A DNA stretch of 36,581 nt from Gammaproteobacteria bacterium (GCA_028819775.1 JAPPKV010000116.1:1-36581), one strand, 5' to 3'; counted from the stretch's first letter, positions 24,918 through 34,037 are shown. Numbers and translations: made by a program. Notes: generated by a model from the letters alone, not told the origin.

Positions 24918-25958
24918 ATGACCTATCGCATCCTACTCGGCGCCACTGCGGTGGCACTGGCGCTTTGCATCGCTGCGAATCCGCGCAAGGAGTTCAACGC
25001 GGCCTATCGAGCCTACGGCGACGCGGTTGCGGAGTCCCGCTTCGGCGACGCGGCGACCCATGCGGGGGAAGCCCTGCAACTGGGCCGGGACGTCTTGGCC
25101 CCCGACAGCCCCGAAATCGCGTTGCTGGCGTTCAACCACGGCTTCGCACTGGCCAAGGCCGGTCGGGCTTCCGAGGCCTATCGGGCGCTCCTCGAAGCCC
25201 GCGGCCTCGTCGAGAAGGCGTTGGGCGGGGATGCCGTGGAGATTGTCCAAGTCGAGGTGGAATTGGCGCACACGGGTTCCCCGGAGCAGGCGCGGCAGCA
25301 CTTCGACAATGCCTTGGCGCTGGCGAGCCGGCGACACGGCGAGGACAGCGAGTTCGTTGCGGACCTCAAGGTCGAGGGTGCCACGCAGATATTGACGCAA
25401 GGCACCACCGAACTCCTTGCCGGGGCGGCCGGCACCTACGAACGCCTCGCCCGGACCGACAAACTCGCACTGGCCCGATACTGGCTGGGCCACGGCCATC
25501 TCGACGATGATCGCTACCGGGACGCAATCGAGCCCATGTCGGCTGTCGTTGCGGCAAATCCCAGCGACCGGGAACTCGTGCTGATGGCGCGCGCGAAACT
25601 AGTGGAGGCGTTCGAGCGGCTCGGCGAGCGAGATCGAGCCACCGAGCACTGTTTGGCCATCGGGACCGCGCGAGGGTTTACCCGGCCCGAGAGATACAAG
25701 CCGCTCTTTGTCCCCGATCCGGTCTATCCCGAGGAACTTGGCCCCGACGCCGGCATCGGCTCGGTAACCATGGAGTTCACCGTGGATGCCGAGGGCTATG
25801 TCAGGCACCCCCTCGTGGTTGAGTCCCGGGGAGGCGGGGCGTTTGCGTCCGCGGCGCTGGCCTTGGCAGAGCGTATTCGCTACGCGCCGCAGTTCGTCGA
25901 CGACCAGCCCCTGGCCGTGCCGGGTGTTCGGCACACGGTGGTTTTCTCTCCACCCTGA
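24918..25958 (+). CDS. TonB_C-domain helical-repeat protein, paralogue 1
   Basis: A 346-residue exported protein. Signal peptide MTYRILLGATAVALALCIAA, then TPR-like helical pairs (about 25-235; for example FNHGFALAKAGRASEAYRAL and ARYWLGHGHLDDDRYRDAIE) and a C-terminal TonB-like domain from ~residue 255 (PVYPEELG, GSVTMEFTVDAEGYVRHPLVV, RIRYAPQFVDDQPLAVPGVRHTVVF). Unlike real TonB it has no N-terminal anchor helix or Pro-rich spacer, so it is probably a soluble periplasmic protein. It is the most divergent of four tandem paralogues. Function unknown. Confidence 0.85.
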   Translation: MTYRILLGATAVALALCIAANPRKEFNAAYRAYGDAVAESRFGDAATHAGEALQLGRDVLAPDSPEIALLAFNHGFALAKAGRASEAYRALLEARGLVEKALGGDAVEIVQVEVELAHTGSPEQARQHFDNALALASRRHGEDSEFVADLKVEGATQILTQGTTELLAGAAGTYERLARTDKLALARYWLGHGHLDDDRYRDAIEPMSAVVAANPSDRELVLMARAKLVEAFERLGERDRATEHCLAIGTARGFTRPERYKPLFVPDPVYPEELGPDAGIGSVTMEFTVDAEGYVRHPLVVESRGGGAFASAALALAERIRYAPQFVDDQPLAVPGVRHTVVFSPP

Positions 25959-26016
25959 TCGGGTGCGAACGTCTGGAACGTAACTTTGTCGTTGTCTGGG
26001 CGAGGGGAGTAATGAG

Positions 26017-27108
26017 ATGAGTTTTCGTGGGCTTCGGACATTCGCGATTTGCGCAGCCTTGGCGGTGGCGGTTCCCGGCATGGCCGATCCCAACGCAGAG
26101 TTCACGGCGGCGTTCGAGGCGTATCGCGAGGCCATGGAGTCGGCGCGCTACCTCGCTGCGGTGGGGCATGCTGAAAAGGCCCGCCGGCTAGGGGACGAGA
26201 TCTACGCCGACGATGTCGAGGTGAGGGCCACGCTGGCTTACAACCACGGCCACGCTCAGGCCATGTGGGGGATGAACAGTCCGGCCTACGGCACCTTGAA
26301 GGAAGCTTCGAAGCTCATGCGGCAGGCCCACGGTCCCAATTCGGAGGAGGTCCTCCAAGTCGAGACCGCCCTGCTCAAGACCGCGCCGGACCATGCCGCA
26401 AGACGACACCTGACCCGGGTTTTGAAGCTTGCCCGTCAGCACTATCCCGGGGACAGCGACTTGATGGCGGAAATCAAGTTGACCGGTGGAATCCGGGCCT
26501 GGTGGGACCGACGAGCGATTCCCCTACTGAACGAGGCCGCCGAGACGTTTGCCCGTCTCGGCAACACCGAACGCCAAGCGTATGCGGTTTTCTGGATTGG
26601 CAAGATCCACATCGGACGAGCGAAGTACGACAAGGCCGTCGAATCGATGACGCCGGTTGTCGACATGTTGCCCGCCGCCGACTCCATCGCCTTGATGGCA
26701 CGTGCCAACCTGGTGGAGGCCTACGAGAAGCTTGGCAAGAGCGACAAGGCAACCGAACACTGCCTGGCAATCGGACAGACTACGCCTTGGACGGGAACCG
26801 CCAACTACCAGCCGTTGTTCAAGCGTCCGCCGTCCTATCCAAGGAATGCGCTGGTACGGAACGCGAATGGATACGTCCTGCTGGAGTTCACCGTCGACGA
26901 AATGGGCTTCGTGCGTGATCCGAAGGTCGTCGAGGCAAGGACCGCCAAAGACGTCAAGCCGTCGGAGCAGCCGGACATCGTCTGGGCTTTCGAACAGGCG
27001 GCCATCGAAGCCGCCGAAAAGTTCCGCTATGCGCCGAAGTTCGTCGACGGCGAACCGGTGGCGGTCGAGGGCGTGAGGAACCGGATCGTCTTTCAGATGC
27101 AGCGCTGA
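26017..27108 (+). CDS. TonB_C-domain helical-repeat protein, paralogue 2
   Basis: A 363-residue protein with a signal peptide (MSFRGLRTFAICAALAVAVPGMA), TPR-like repeats (LAYNHGHAQAMWG, FWIGKIHIGRAKYDKAVESM, ARANLVEAYEKLGKSDKATEHC) and a TonB_C-like domain (YPRNALVRNANGYVLLEFTV, KFRYAPKFVDGEPVAVEGVR). GAGGGGAG precedes the ATG. From residue ~6 to the end it aligns with paralogue 3, whose N-terminus has been replaced by ahcY sequence. Expected location periplasm; role unknown. Confidence 0.86.
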   Translation: MSFRGLRTFAICAALAVAVPGMADPNAEFTAAFEAYREAMESARYLAAVGHAEKARRLGDEIYADDVEVRATLAYNHGHAQAMWGMNSPAYGTLKEASKLMRQAHGPNSEEVLQVETALLKTAPDHAARRHLTRVLKLARQHYPGDSDLMAEIKLTGGIRAWWDRRAIPLLNEAAETFARLGNTERQAYAVFWIGKIHIGRAKYDKAVESMTPVVDMLPAADSIALMARANLVEAYEKLGKSDKATEHCLAIGQTTPWTGTANYQPLFKRPPSYPRNALVRNANGYVLLEFTVDEMGFVRDPKVVEARTAKDVKPSEQPDIVWAFEQAAIEAAEKFRYAPKFVDGEPVAVEGVRNRIVFQMQR

Positions 27109-27152
27109 CCGTAGTCTTGTCGGGAGCCGCACCGCGAAGGTGGGCCCCGGTA

Positions 27153-27181
27153 TTGGCCCATCGCCGCCGCGCTGGTATGTT
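27153..27181 (+). promoter_or_regulatory. Promoter copied from ahcY, upstream of paralogue 3
   Basis: TTGGCC (27153-27158), 17 bases, TATGTT (27176-27181). The same arrangement precedes ahcY (TTGGCC, 18 bases, TATCGT), at 57 and 58 bases from the respective ATGs. The two regions share CGCTGGTAT, so this looks like a duplicated promoter. Confidence 0.55.
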
Positions 27182-27209
27182 GGGTGTTCCCCTCCGTTGG
27201 GGTCAGTTC

Positions 27210-28370
27210 ATGGCCAGCCACCAGGTCGCCGATATCAGTCTCGCCGATTTCCGTCGCCGCGAGATCGCGGTCGGTCGCAGGCTTCCCACATTCGCGATTT
27301 GCGCGGCCTTGGCGCTGGCGGTTCCCGCCATGGCCGATCCCAACGCCGAGTTCGCTGCGGCCTTCACTGCCTACCGGGAAACCATGGAAGCATCGCGCTA
27401 CATCGAGGCGGTGGCACACGCCGAGAAGGCACGCGAACTGGGAGAGGAGATCTACGCCGACGACGCCAAGGTGATCGCGACCCTGGCCTACAACCACGGC
27501 TACGCGCTCGCCATGATGGGGGCGAGTCGCCCGGCCTACCGGGTATTGAAAGAGGCGCGAAAGCTCATGGGCCGGGCATACGGCCCCGACTCGGTGCAGG
27601 TGTTCCGGGTCGAGATGTCGATGCTCAACACGGTGTCCCCTGACTCGGTGGCGCAGGGCGAGGCGAAGGGCCAGTTGACCCGGGTACTGAAGATGGCGCG
27701 CCGGCACCATGCCGAGGACAGCGAGGTGATGGCCGAACTCAAGCTGAACGGCGGTATGCGGGTTTGGTGGGACCGGCGGGCACCGGACTTGCTGAACGAA
27801 GCGGCTGAGACCTTCGAGCGGCTCGGCAAGACCGACCGAGAGGCGCGCGCGAGGTTCTGGATTGGCAAGATTCACTTGGAGCGCGACCGGTTCCGGGACT
27901 CCGTCGAGTCGATGACGCCGGTGGTGGAGTTGTTGCCGGACGACGACAGCGTCGCCTTGATGGCTCGTGCCCATATGGTGGAGGCCTACGAGGAACTCGG
28001 CGAGAGCGACCGCGCGACCGAACATTGCCTGGCGATCGGTCAGACCGTGCCGTGGACCGGGACGGCCGAATACCAGCCGCTGTTCAAGCGCGTGCCCATC
28101 TATCCCCGCAGGGCTCTCGTAAGGAACACGGAAGGGCACGTCCTGCTGCAGTTTGCGGTTGACGAGATGGGCTTCGTGCGCAACCCCGTGGTCGTCCAAT
28201 CGGAAGCCCTGCCCGCCCCTGCAGGGGTCGACTTGGGTATCGTCCGGGACTTCGAGACTGCCGCGATCGAGGCTGCCAGGAAGTTCCGCTACGCCCCGAG
28301 GTTCGTGGATGGTCAGGCGGTGGCCGTGGAGGGCGTCATGAACAGGATCGTCTTCGAAATGCGCCGTTGA
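27210..28370 (+). CDS. TonB_C-domain protein, paralogue 3, with an ahcY-derived leader
   Basis: A 386-residue chimera. Residues 1-~23 (VADISLADFRRREIAVG and the preceding MASHQ) match the start of the SAH hydrolase gene downstream ([16 protein letters not shown]); the DNA is near-identical from GTCGCCGA to GAGATCGC. From LPTFAICAALALAVPAMADPN onward it is paralogue 2-like: hydrophobic export segment, TPR-like repeats and TonB_C domain. The switch lies near 27282-27288. The signal peptide therefore starts about 24 residues in, behind a basic RRREIAVGRR; it may still work. Promoter and start also appear ahcY-derived. It lies 13 bases before paralogue 4. Confidence 0.88.
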   Translation: MASHQVADISLADFRRREIAVGRRLPTFAICAALALAVPAMADPNAEFAAAFTAYRETMEASRYIEAVAHAEKARELGEEIYADDAKVIATLAYNHGYALAMMGASRPAYRVLKEARKLMGRAYGPDSVQVFRVEMSMLNTVSPDSVAQGEAKGQLTRVLKMARRHHAEDSEVMAELKLNGGMRVWWDRRAPDLLNEAAETFERLGKTDREARARFWIGKIHLERDRFRDSVESMTPVVELLPDDDSVALMARAHMVEAYEELGESDRATEHCLAIGQTVPWTGTAEYQPLFKRVPIYPRRALVRNTEGHVLLQFAVDEMGFVRNPVVVQSEALPAPAGVDLGIVRDFETAAIEAARKFRYAPRFVDGQAVAVEGVMNRIVFEMRR

Positions 28371-28383
28371 CAAGGGGTTTGCC

Positions 28384-29463
28384 TTGCGTGTTCTAGGGGC
28401 ACTCGCAACCGGCTTGGCGTTCGCGACGGCGCACGCTGGGACTGCCGAGAACGACTTTGCGGTGGCGTTCAACGCCTATCACGATGCCATGGAACGGTCG
28501 CACTACGTGGAGGCGGTCGCACACGCCGAGAAGGCCCGCCAGCTGGCCGAGGAGATCTACGACGATGCCAAGGTGATCGCGACCTTGGCTTACAACCACG
28601 GTCACGCGCTCGCCATGTTGGGGGTGAACCGCCAAGCCGTCAGGGTATTGAAACAGACGCGAAAGCTCACGCGCCGGGCCTACGGCTCCGGTTCGGCGGA
28701 GCTATTCCGGGTCGAGATGGCATTGCTGAACACCGTGCCGGAGGACGAAGCGAGGGGGCAGCTGACCCGGGTAATGGAACTCGCCAGTGAGCATCTGGCC
28801 GAGGACGGCGAGGCGATGGCCGAACTCAAGCTCAACGGCGGCATGAGGGTCTGGTGGGACCGGCGAGCGGAAGGCCTGCTCGGCGAAGCCGCGGAGACGT
28901 TTGCCCGGCTCGGCGAGACTGAACGCGAGGCGCGCGCGAAATTCTGGATCGGCAAGATCCACCTCGGACGCGACCGGTATCCGCAGGCCGTCGAGTCGAT
29001 GACGACGGTGGTGGGGTTGCTGCCGGACGACAACCGAACCGCCTTGATGGCGCGTGCCAACCTGGTCGAGGCCTACGAGAGACTCGGCGACAGCGACCGC
29101 GCGACCGAACATTGCCTGGCAATCGGGAAGACCGTCCCGTGGACGGGGACGGCCGACTACCAGCCGTTGTTCAAGGAAGCGCCTGTCGTTCCCAGGGGTG
29201 CCGTCATCATGGACGCCACCAAGGTATTCGTCTTGCTGGAGTTCACGGTCGACGAGATGGGCTTCGTGCGCGACCCGGTGGTCGTGAAGTCCAATCCCGG
29301 CACTCCCGCCCTCGGCGCGACCCTAGCGGAGCTTGTCCGGCGCTTCCGCGCCGCCGCGATCGACGCTGCCAAGAAATTCCGCTACGCGCCTAGGTTTGTG
29401 GATGGCCAACCGGTGGCCGTGGAGGGCGTGAGAAACCGAATCGTATTCAGGAAGCGCGATTAG
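28384..29463 (+). CDS. TonB_C-domain helical-repeat protein, paralogue 4
   Basis: A 359-residue protein from a TTG start with AGGGG seven bases upstream, 13 bases after paralogue 3, so co-transcribed. Signal peptide MRVLGALATGLAFATAHA, different from paralogues 2 and 3. The body matches paralogue 3 closely (KVIATLAYNHG, AELKLNGGMRVWWDRRA, RATEHCLAIG, VDEMGFVRDPVVV, KKFRYAPRFVDGQPVAVEGVRNRIVF). A two-residue loss around EEIYDDAK and a distinct region near YQPLFKEAPVVPRGA mark it off. Function unknown. Confidence 0.86.
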   Translation: MRVLGALATGLAFATAHAGTAENDFAVAFNAYHDAMERSHYVEAVAHAEKARQLAEEIYDDAKVIATLAYNHGHALAMLGVNRQAVRVLKQTRKLTRRAYGSGSAELFRVEMALLNTVPEDEARGQLTRVMELASEHLAEDGEAMAELKLNGGMRVWWDRRAEGLLGEAAETFARLGETEREARAKFWIGKIHLGRDRYPQAVESMTTVVGLLPDDNRTALMARANLVEAYERLGDSDRATEHCLAIGKTVPWTGTADYQPLFKEAPVVPRGAVIMDATKVFVLLEFTVDEMGFVRDPVVVKSNPGTPALGATLAELVRRFRAAAIDAAKKFRYAPRFVDGQPVAVEGVRNRIVFRKRD

Positions 29464-29507
29464 CCGGCCTCGCAAGGACGAGCAGCCACGGGGCACCGCC
29501 CGCGCCG

Positions 29508-29537
29508 TTGGCCGCTCGCGACCGGCGCTGGTATCGT
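29508..29537 (+). promoter_or_regulatory. Candidate ahcY promoter
   Basis: TTGGCC (29508-29513), 18 bases, TATCGT (29532-29537), 28 bases before the ahcY ATG. Support comes from its conservation with the copy upstream of paralogue 3 (27153-27181) despite divergence around it. I saw no SAH-riboswitch consensus in the 102-base leader region. Confidence 0.5.
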
Positions 29538-29565
29538 GCGCGTCCCTTTGCAGCCAAGCCATTCC

Positions 29566-30927
<1,362 letters not shown>

Positions 30928-30963
30928 GCACGCCCGCAGGCGCGGATCAGAGAACCGCCCCGG

Positions 30964-30988
30964 TGGTTGCCTCGGGCCGGGGCAACCA
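30964..30988. terminator. Hairpin between converging ahcY and selW
   Basis: TGGTTGCC (30964-30971) and GGCAACCA (30981-30988) pair perfectly around a 9-base loop. It lies 36 bases after the ahcY stop and 12 bases past the selW stop, so it could end both transcripts. There is no T-run on either strand, hence only a candidate. Confidence 0.45.
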
Positions 30989-30999
30989 GTCCGGTGGCG

Positions 31000-31257
31000 T
31001 CAGAACAACTTCGACTGGTCGGGATGCTCCAGGTCGGCACGCCCCTGCAATTCCTTAACGAGGGCGTCCTCGTCCGGGAATTCCCCGGTCTCGTGCTTCG
31101 AGTAGATGAGCTTGCCATCGACGTTGACGTCGAAGATGCCGCCAGCCCCTTCGATGATGAAGGTCTCCTCGCCGAGGGTGTCCTTGATCTTTGCAGCCAA
31201 ACTGACCGCTTTGGGCTTGTAGCCTCAGGAAGTGCAGTAGGTTATGGAGATGTCCAT
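31000..31257 (-). CDS. selW: SelW-family selenoprotein (Rdx domain), in-frame UGA = Sec
   Basis: An 85-residue thioredoxin-like redox protein of the SelT/SelW/SelH (Rdx) family. Reading from the ATG at 31257 gives MDISITYCTS, then TGA (31225-31227), then GYKPKAVSLAAKIKDTLG. With TGA as selenocysteine the motif is CxxU (C8, U11), as in vertebrate SelW (YCGAUGYK). Downstream it continues IIEGAGGIFDVNVDGKLIYS, matching SelW's FEVMVAGKLIHSK. A hairpin with loop GGUCA starts 17 bases after the UGA, fitting bacterial SECIS geometry. Without recoding, only a ten-residue peptide would form, and a gene caller would report a headless ORF from 31200. It lies 21 bases after the PNPOx-like gene. Confidence 0.85.
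31195..31217 (-). promoter_or_regulatory. Bacterial SECIS-like hairpin for selW
   Basis: On the minus strand AGCCCAAAGC (31217-31208) pairs with GTTTGGCT (31202-31195), leaving one bulged C and one bulged G, with the 5-base apical loop GGUCA (31207-31203). The loop begins 17 bases after the TGA. E. coli fdhF also has GGUCU in its SECIS loop. Known bacterial SECIS elements have a G in the first two loop positions and lie within a few tens of bases of the UGA; this one fits both. Confidence 0.7.
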
Positions 31258-31278
31258 TCTTTGGCCTCCGGATTCGTG

Positions 31279-31752
31279 TCAGTACCGGCCACCCAGCTTG
31301 GCGTGATCCCAGGTGACATAGCGGTTCGGGGTGAACTGTAGCACGACGCGCTTCGCCGCGGTCCCCGAGACAGCTTCGCGGAGCTTGTTCCTCGCCTCGT
31401 CATCGAGATTCCGACCGCGGGAGTTGATCGCCACCAGGGTGTCCTTGACCGCGTCGAGGTCGTCGATGATCTCGCATGTCGCATAGATCACGACGCCTTT
31501 CAGTTCCGCGTACTCGATCCCGCTCTCGACCAGCAGCGTCGCCTTGGGGTCGCGCCGCCAGTTCAGGACCTTCTGGCTCTTGCCGAAGGTCGTGCAGCGG
31601 ATCGTTCCGTCGGGGTCGTGGGCGAACCACATGGGCATGGGGTGGGGATAGCCGTTGTGGCCGTTACCGACGATGATCAGCGTCTTTTCCGCATCCAGGT
31701 AGTCGCGGACCTCGTCGGCATCGAGTTCGATCAGCTTGCGGCGTGATGGCAT
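31279..31752 (-). CDS. PNPOx-like (split-barrel FMN-binding) protein
   Basis: A 157-residue protein of the pyridoxamine-phosphate-oxidase-like split-barrel superfamily, which binds FMN, F420 or heme. HPMPMWFAHDPDGTIRCTTFGKSQKVLNW... (shown in part by motif: PMPMWF, TFGKSQKVLN) followed by DPKATLLVESG is the usual pattern, with a C-terminal FTPNRYVTWDHAKLGG as in general-stress/F420-type members. Role not assignable beyond a probable flavin or deazaflavin oxidoreductase. It starts nine bases after the CoA transferase stop and precedes selW by 21 bases: a three-gene operon. Confidence 0.85.
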   Translation of the reverse strand: MPSRRKLIELDADEVRDYLDAEKTLIIVGNGHNGYPHPMPMWFAHDPDGTIRCTTFGKSQKVLNWRRDPKATLLVESGIEYAELKGVVIYATCEIIDDLDAVKDTLVAINSRGRNLDDEARNKLREAVSGTAAKRVVLQFTPNRYVTWDHAKLGGRY

Positions 31753-31761
31753 CGGGACTCC

Positions 31762-32895
31762 TTAGTGGCTGAATTCCTGCCGTATCTGCTCGTTGTGCTC
31801 GCCAAGGCGCGGCAGCCGGGGCGACTTCGGGGGCGCGGCGGCGGCGTTCGGATGGGCGGGAACTTCCACGTCGCCGGTTTCCGAGTCGACCGTCAGCCGG
31901 CGCAGGTGGGGGTGGGTCGACAAGCCGGTTACGTCGTTGACCGCACCGAAGGCGATTCGCGCCGAACGCAGCTTGTGCTCCATCTCCGCGCGCGTGTGCC
32001 GGCCGAAGAACTCCTGCACCAACCCGTCCACCACCTCGCGGCGTTCCAGGCGCGCCGGATTGGTGGCGTAGCGGGGATCGTCGACCAGTTCCGGGCAACC
32101 CATGACGTTAGTGGCGAACGATTCCCATTCGCGGTCGTTCTGGACGGAGATCACCAGTGTCACGCCATCGCCGGTGACGAACCCGCCGTACGGCGTGATG
32201 GACGGATGCGCCAGTCCGATGCGCTCGGGCCCGGCACCCAGGTAGTCGTGATGCAACAAGGGCACCGCCATCAGGTCCGCCATGACGTCGAACATCGAAA
32301 TCTTGATCTCCGAACCGAGTCCGGTGTGCTGCCGTTTGACCAGGGCTTCGTTGATGGCGAGCGCCGCTGCGAGCCCCGTTGACGTGTCGCACACGGAAAT
32401 CCCGACCCGGCCGTACGGTCCCGGGGCCCCGTTCACCGAAACGAGGCCGGACTCGGCCTGCACGAGCAGGTCGTAGGCCTTCATGTCCGCATAGGGACCG
32501 GTCTCGCCGTACCCGGAGATCCCGCAGGTGATGAGATGCGGGAACCGTGCGCGCAGATCCTCCGATCCCAAACCCGACCGAGCCGCGGCACCGACCGCCA
32601 AGTTCTGGATAAACACGTCGGCCTTGGCGAGGATGCGCAGGACGAGCGCCCGATCGTCGTCGTTCTTGATGTCGACGGTAAGGGACTCCTTGCCCCGGTT
32701 CAGCCAGGCGAAATAGGCCGACTGACCGTTGGCGGCGGTGTCGTAGGCCCGGGCGAAGTCGCCGTTGGTGCGTTCGAGCTTGATCACCCGGGCCCCGGCA
32801 TCGGCGAGACGGCAGGTCGCCAGCGGGGCGGCGACAGCCTGTTCGAGGCTGACCACTAGCACACCGTCGAGGGGTCTTGCTGGTTCTGCATTCAT
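31762..32895 (-). CDS. Class III (CaiB/BaiF) CoA transferase, single module
   Basis: A 377-residue single-module family III CoA transferase, normal length. LDGVLVVSLEQAVAAPLATCRLADAGARVIKLER opens the fold; the catalytic Asp is D170 in GISVCDTSTG, at nearly the same place as D169 of formyl-CoA transferase. LPRLGEHNEQI closes it. The frame is open for 12 more codons, but I start at 32895 (MNAEPARPLDG). Possible substrates include short dicarboxylates such as citramalate or oxalate; not decidable. It heads the operon with the PNPOx-like gene and selW. Confidence 0.9.
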   Translation of the reverse strand: MNAEPARPLDGVLVVSLEQAVAAPLATCRLADAGARVIKLERTNGDFARAYDTAANGQSAYFAWLNRGKESLTVDIKNDDDRALVLRILAKADVFIQNLAVGAAARSGLGSEDLRARFPHLITCGISGYGETGPYADMKAYDLLVQAESGLVSVNGAPGPYGRVGISVCDTSTGLAAALAINEALVKRQHTGLGSEIKISMFDVMADLMAVPLLHHDYLGAGPERIGLAHPSITPYGGFVTGDGVTLVISVQNDREWESFATNVMGCPELVDDPRYATNPARLERREVVDGLVQEFFGRHTRAEMEHKLRSARIAFGAVNDVTGLSTHPHLRRLTVDSETGDVEVPAHPNAAAAPPKSPRLPRLGEHNEQIRQEFSH

Positions 32896-32974
32896 CCGGA
32901 CCATTGTCGCTGTACCGGCCCTGCGCGGCAAACCGCGGGTTTTCCTGCAGCGACGTTGCCGGAGAAGTGGACGC

Positions 32975-32980
32975 TATAAT
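32975..32980 (+). promoter_or_regulatory. Consensus -10 (TATAAT) upstream of moxR
   Basis: TATAAT at 32975-32980, 48 bases before the GTG start, in the divergent gap with the CoA transferase. TTGCCG at 32956-32961 is only 13 bases upstream, too close for a standard -35, so the -35 is unassigned. Confidence 0.5.
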
Positions 32981-33028
32981 GGCCTGCTTTTGCGCCGTTC
33001 GAATTCGTGGCGGCAGTTCGGAGGACTC

Positions 33029-33997
33029 GTGGCGGATATCGAGCAGTTGGCGGAGTCGGTGGATTCCTTGAAGGACAGCTTCGAGGCGCACCGCTATATC
33101 TGCAGCAACCAGATCGCGACCGCCGTCTACTTGGCGTACCACCTCCGCAAGCCGGTGCTCATCGAAGGTCCGCCGGGAGTCGGCAAGACCGAACTCGCCA
33201 AGACCACCGCCGAGATGTTCGCCCTGCCGTTGATCCGCCTGCAGTGCTACGAAGGGCTCGACGAGGCCAAGGCGATCTACGAGTGGAAGTACGGCAAGCA
33301 ACTCCTCTACACGCAGGTGTTGAAGGAGACCCTCGACGAGGTTCTGCAAGGAGCCCAGGGGTTCGCGGAATCCGTTTCGAGGCTGCACGAGTTCGGCGAC
33401 ATCTTCTTCTCCGAGGAGTTCCTGGAGCCCCGGCCGTTGCTCAAGGCCCTCCGCGAGGAGGACGGCTGCGTACTGCTGCTCGACGAGGTGGACAAATCCG
33501 ATCACGAGTTCGAATCGCTGCTGCTCGAGATCCTCTCCGACTTCCAGGTGTCGATCCCCGAGATCGGGACCGTCAAGGCGCACCGGGAACCCCCCATCGT
33601 CTTTCTGACCAGCAACAACACCCGGGAGATCTCGGATGCGCTGAAGCGCCGCTGCCTGCATCTCTACATCCCGTTCCCCGACGCCGATCTCGAGCAGCGC
33701 ATCATCCATGCCAGGGTTCCCGACATCCCCCCCGAACTGCGACGGCAACTGGTCACCTTCATCCAGGATCTGCGCGATCTCGACCTCAAGAAGGTGCCCG
33801 CGATCTCCGAGACCATCGACTGGGCCCGCACCCTGCTCCTGTTGCATACCGAGAGCCTCGATCCCGAACTGGTCCGCGACACCCTGAACGTGATCCTCAA
33901 GTTCCAGGAGGACATCGAAAACGTCGACGCCGAGATTGCCACTTTGACGAACAAGGCCGTTCGGGCAGACGGAGTGGGTGCCAAACGCGGTCCGTAG
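33029..33997 (+). CDS. MoxR-family AAA+ ATPase
   Basis: A 322-residue AAA+ ATPase of the MoxR group, chaperone-like and usually paired with a VWA protein to insert metals or assemble complexes. Walker A is EGPPGVGKTEL (47-54), Walker B LLLDEVD (149-155), sensor 1 FLTSNN, and RRCLHLYIPFPD the arginine-finger region. The reading frame is open far upstream, but GGAGG precedes the GTG at 33029 and the protein starts VADIEQLAESVDSLKDSF. Its TAG stop falls in a stretch that looks like a degraded copy of the hairpin repeat (33992-34012). The expected VWA partner is displaced to 35405 by DarTG. Confidence 0.93.
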   Translation: MADIEQLAESVDSLKDSFEAHRYICSNQIATAVYLAYHLRKPVLIEGPPGVGKTELAKTTAEMFALPLIRLQCYEGLDEAKAIYEWKYGKQLLYTQVLKETLDEVLQGAQGFAESVSRLHEFGDIFFSEEFLEPRPLLKALREEDGCVLLLDEVDKSDHEFESLLLEILSDFQVSIPEIGTVKAHREPPIVFLTSNNTREISDALKRRCLHLYIPFPDADLEQRIIHARVPDIPPELRRQLVTFIQDLRDLDLKKVPAISETIDWARTLLLLHTESLDPELVRDTLNVILKFQEDIENVDAEIATLTNKAVRADGVGAKRGP

Positions 33998-34012
33998 GGG
34001 GCTTGTCTCGTC
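33992..34012. repeat. Possible degenerate copy of the hairpin repeat
   Basis: CCGTAGGGGGCTTGTCTCGTC resembles the CGTAG flank, the G-run and the CTTGT loop of the element at 17301-17321, with about two bases lost in the left arm and mismatches in the right. It spans the moxR stop and the start of the DarTG segment. Weak. Confidence 0.3.
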
Positions 34013-34037
34013 GTCTGGACAAAGAGGGGCGCTAGGC

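Noticed and set aside
24918..29463. The four paralogues as genuine TonB energy transducers
   Set aside because: They have cleavable-looking signal peptides and no N-terminal anchor helix with the ExbB-contacting SxxxH motif or Pro-rich spacer; only the C-terminal domain is TonB-like.
29464..29565. SAH riboswitch upstream of ahcY
   Set aside because: I looked for the conserved GAGGAGCGCUGC / GCUCGG elements expected for this riboswitch and found none. The region fits a short promoter and leader instead.
31000..31200. Short ORF from TTG 31200 as a complete protein
   Set aside because: It lacks the redox motif of its own family; sequence upstream through TGA supplies the missing CxxU segment, so the short ORF is a truncation artefact.
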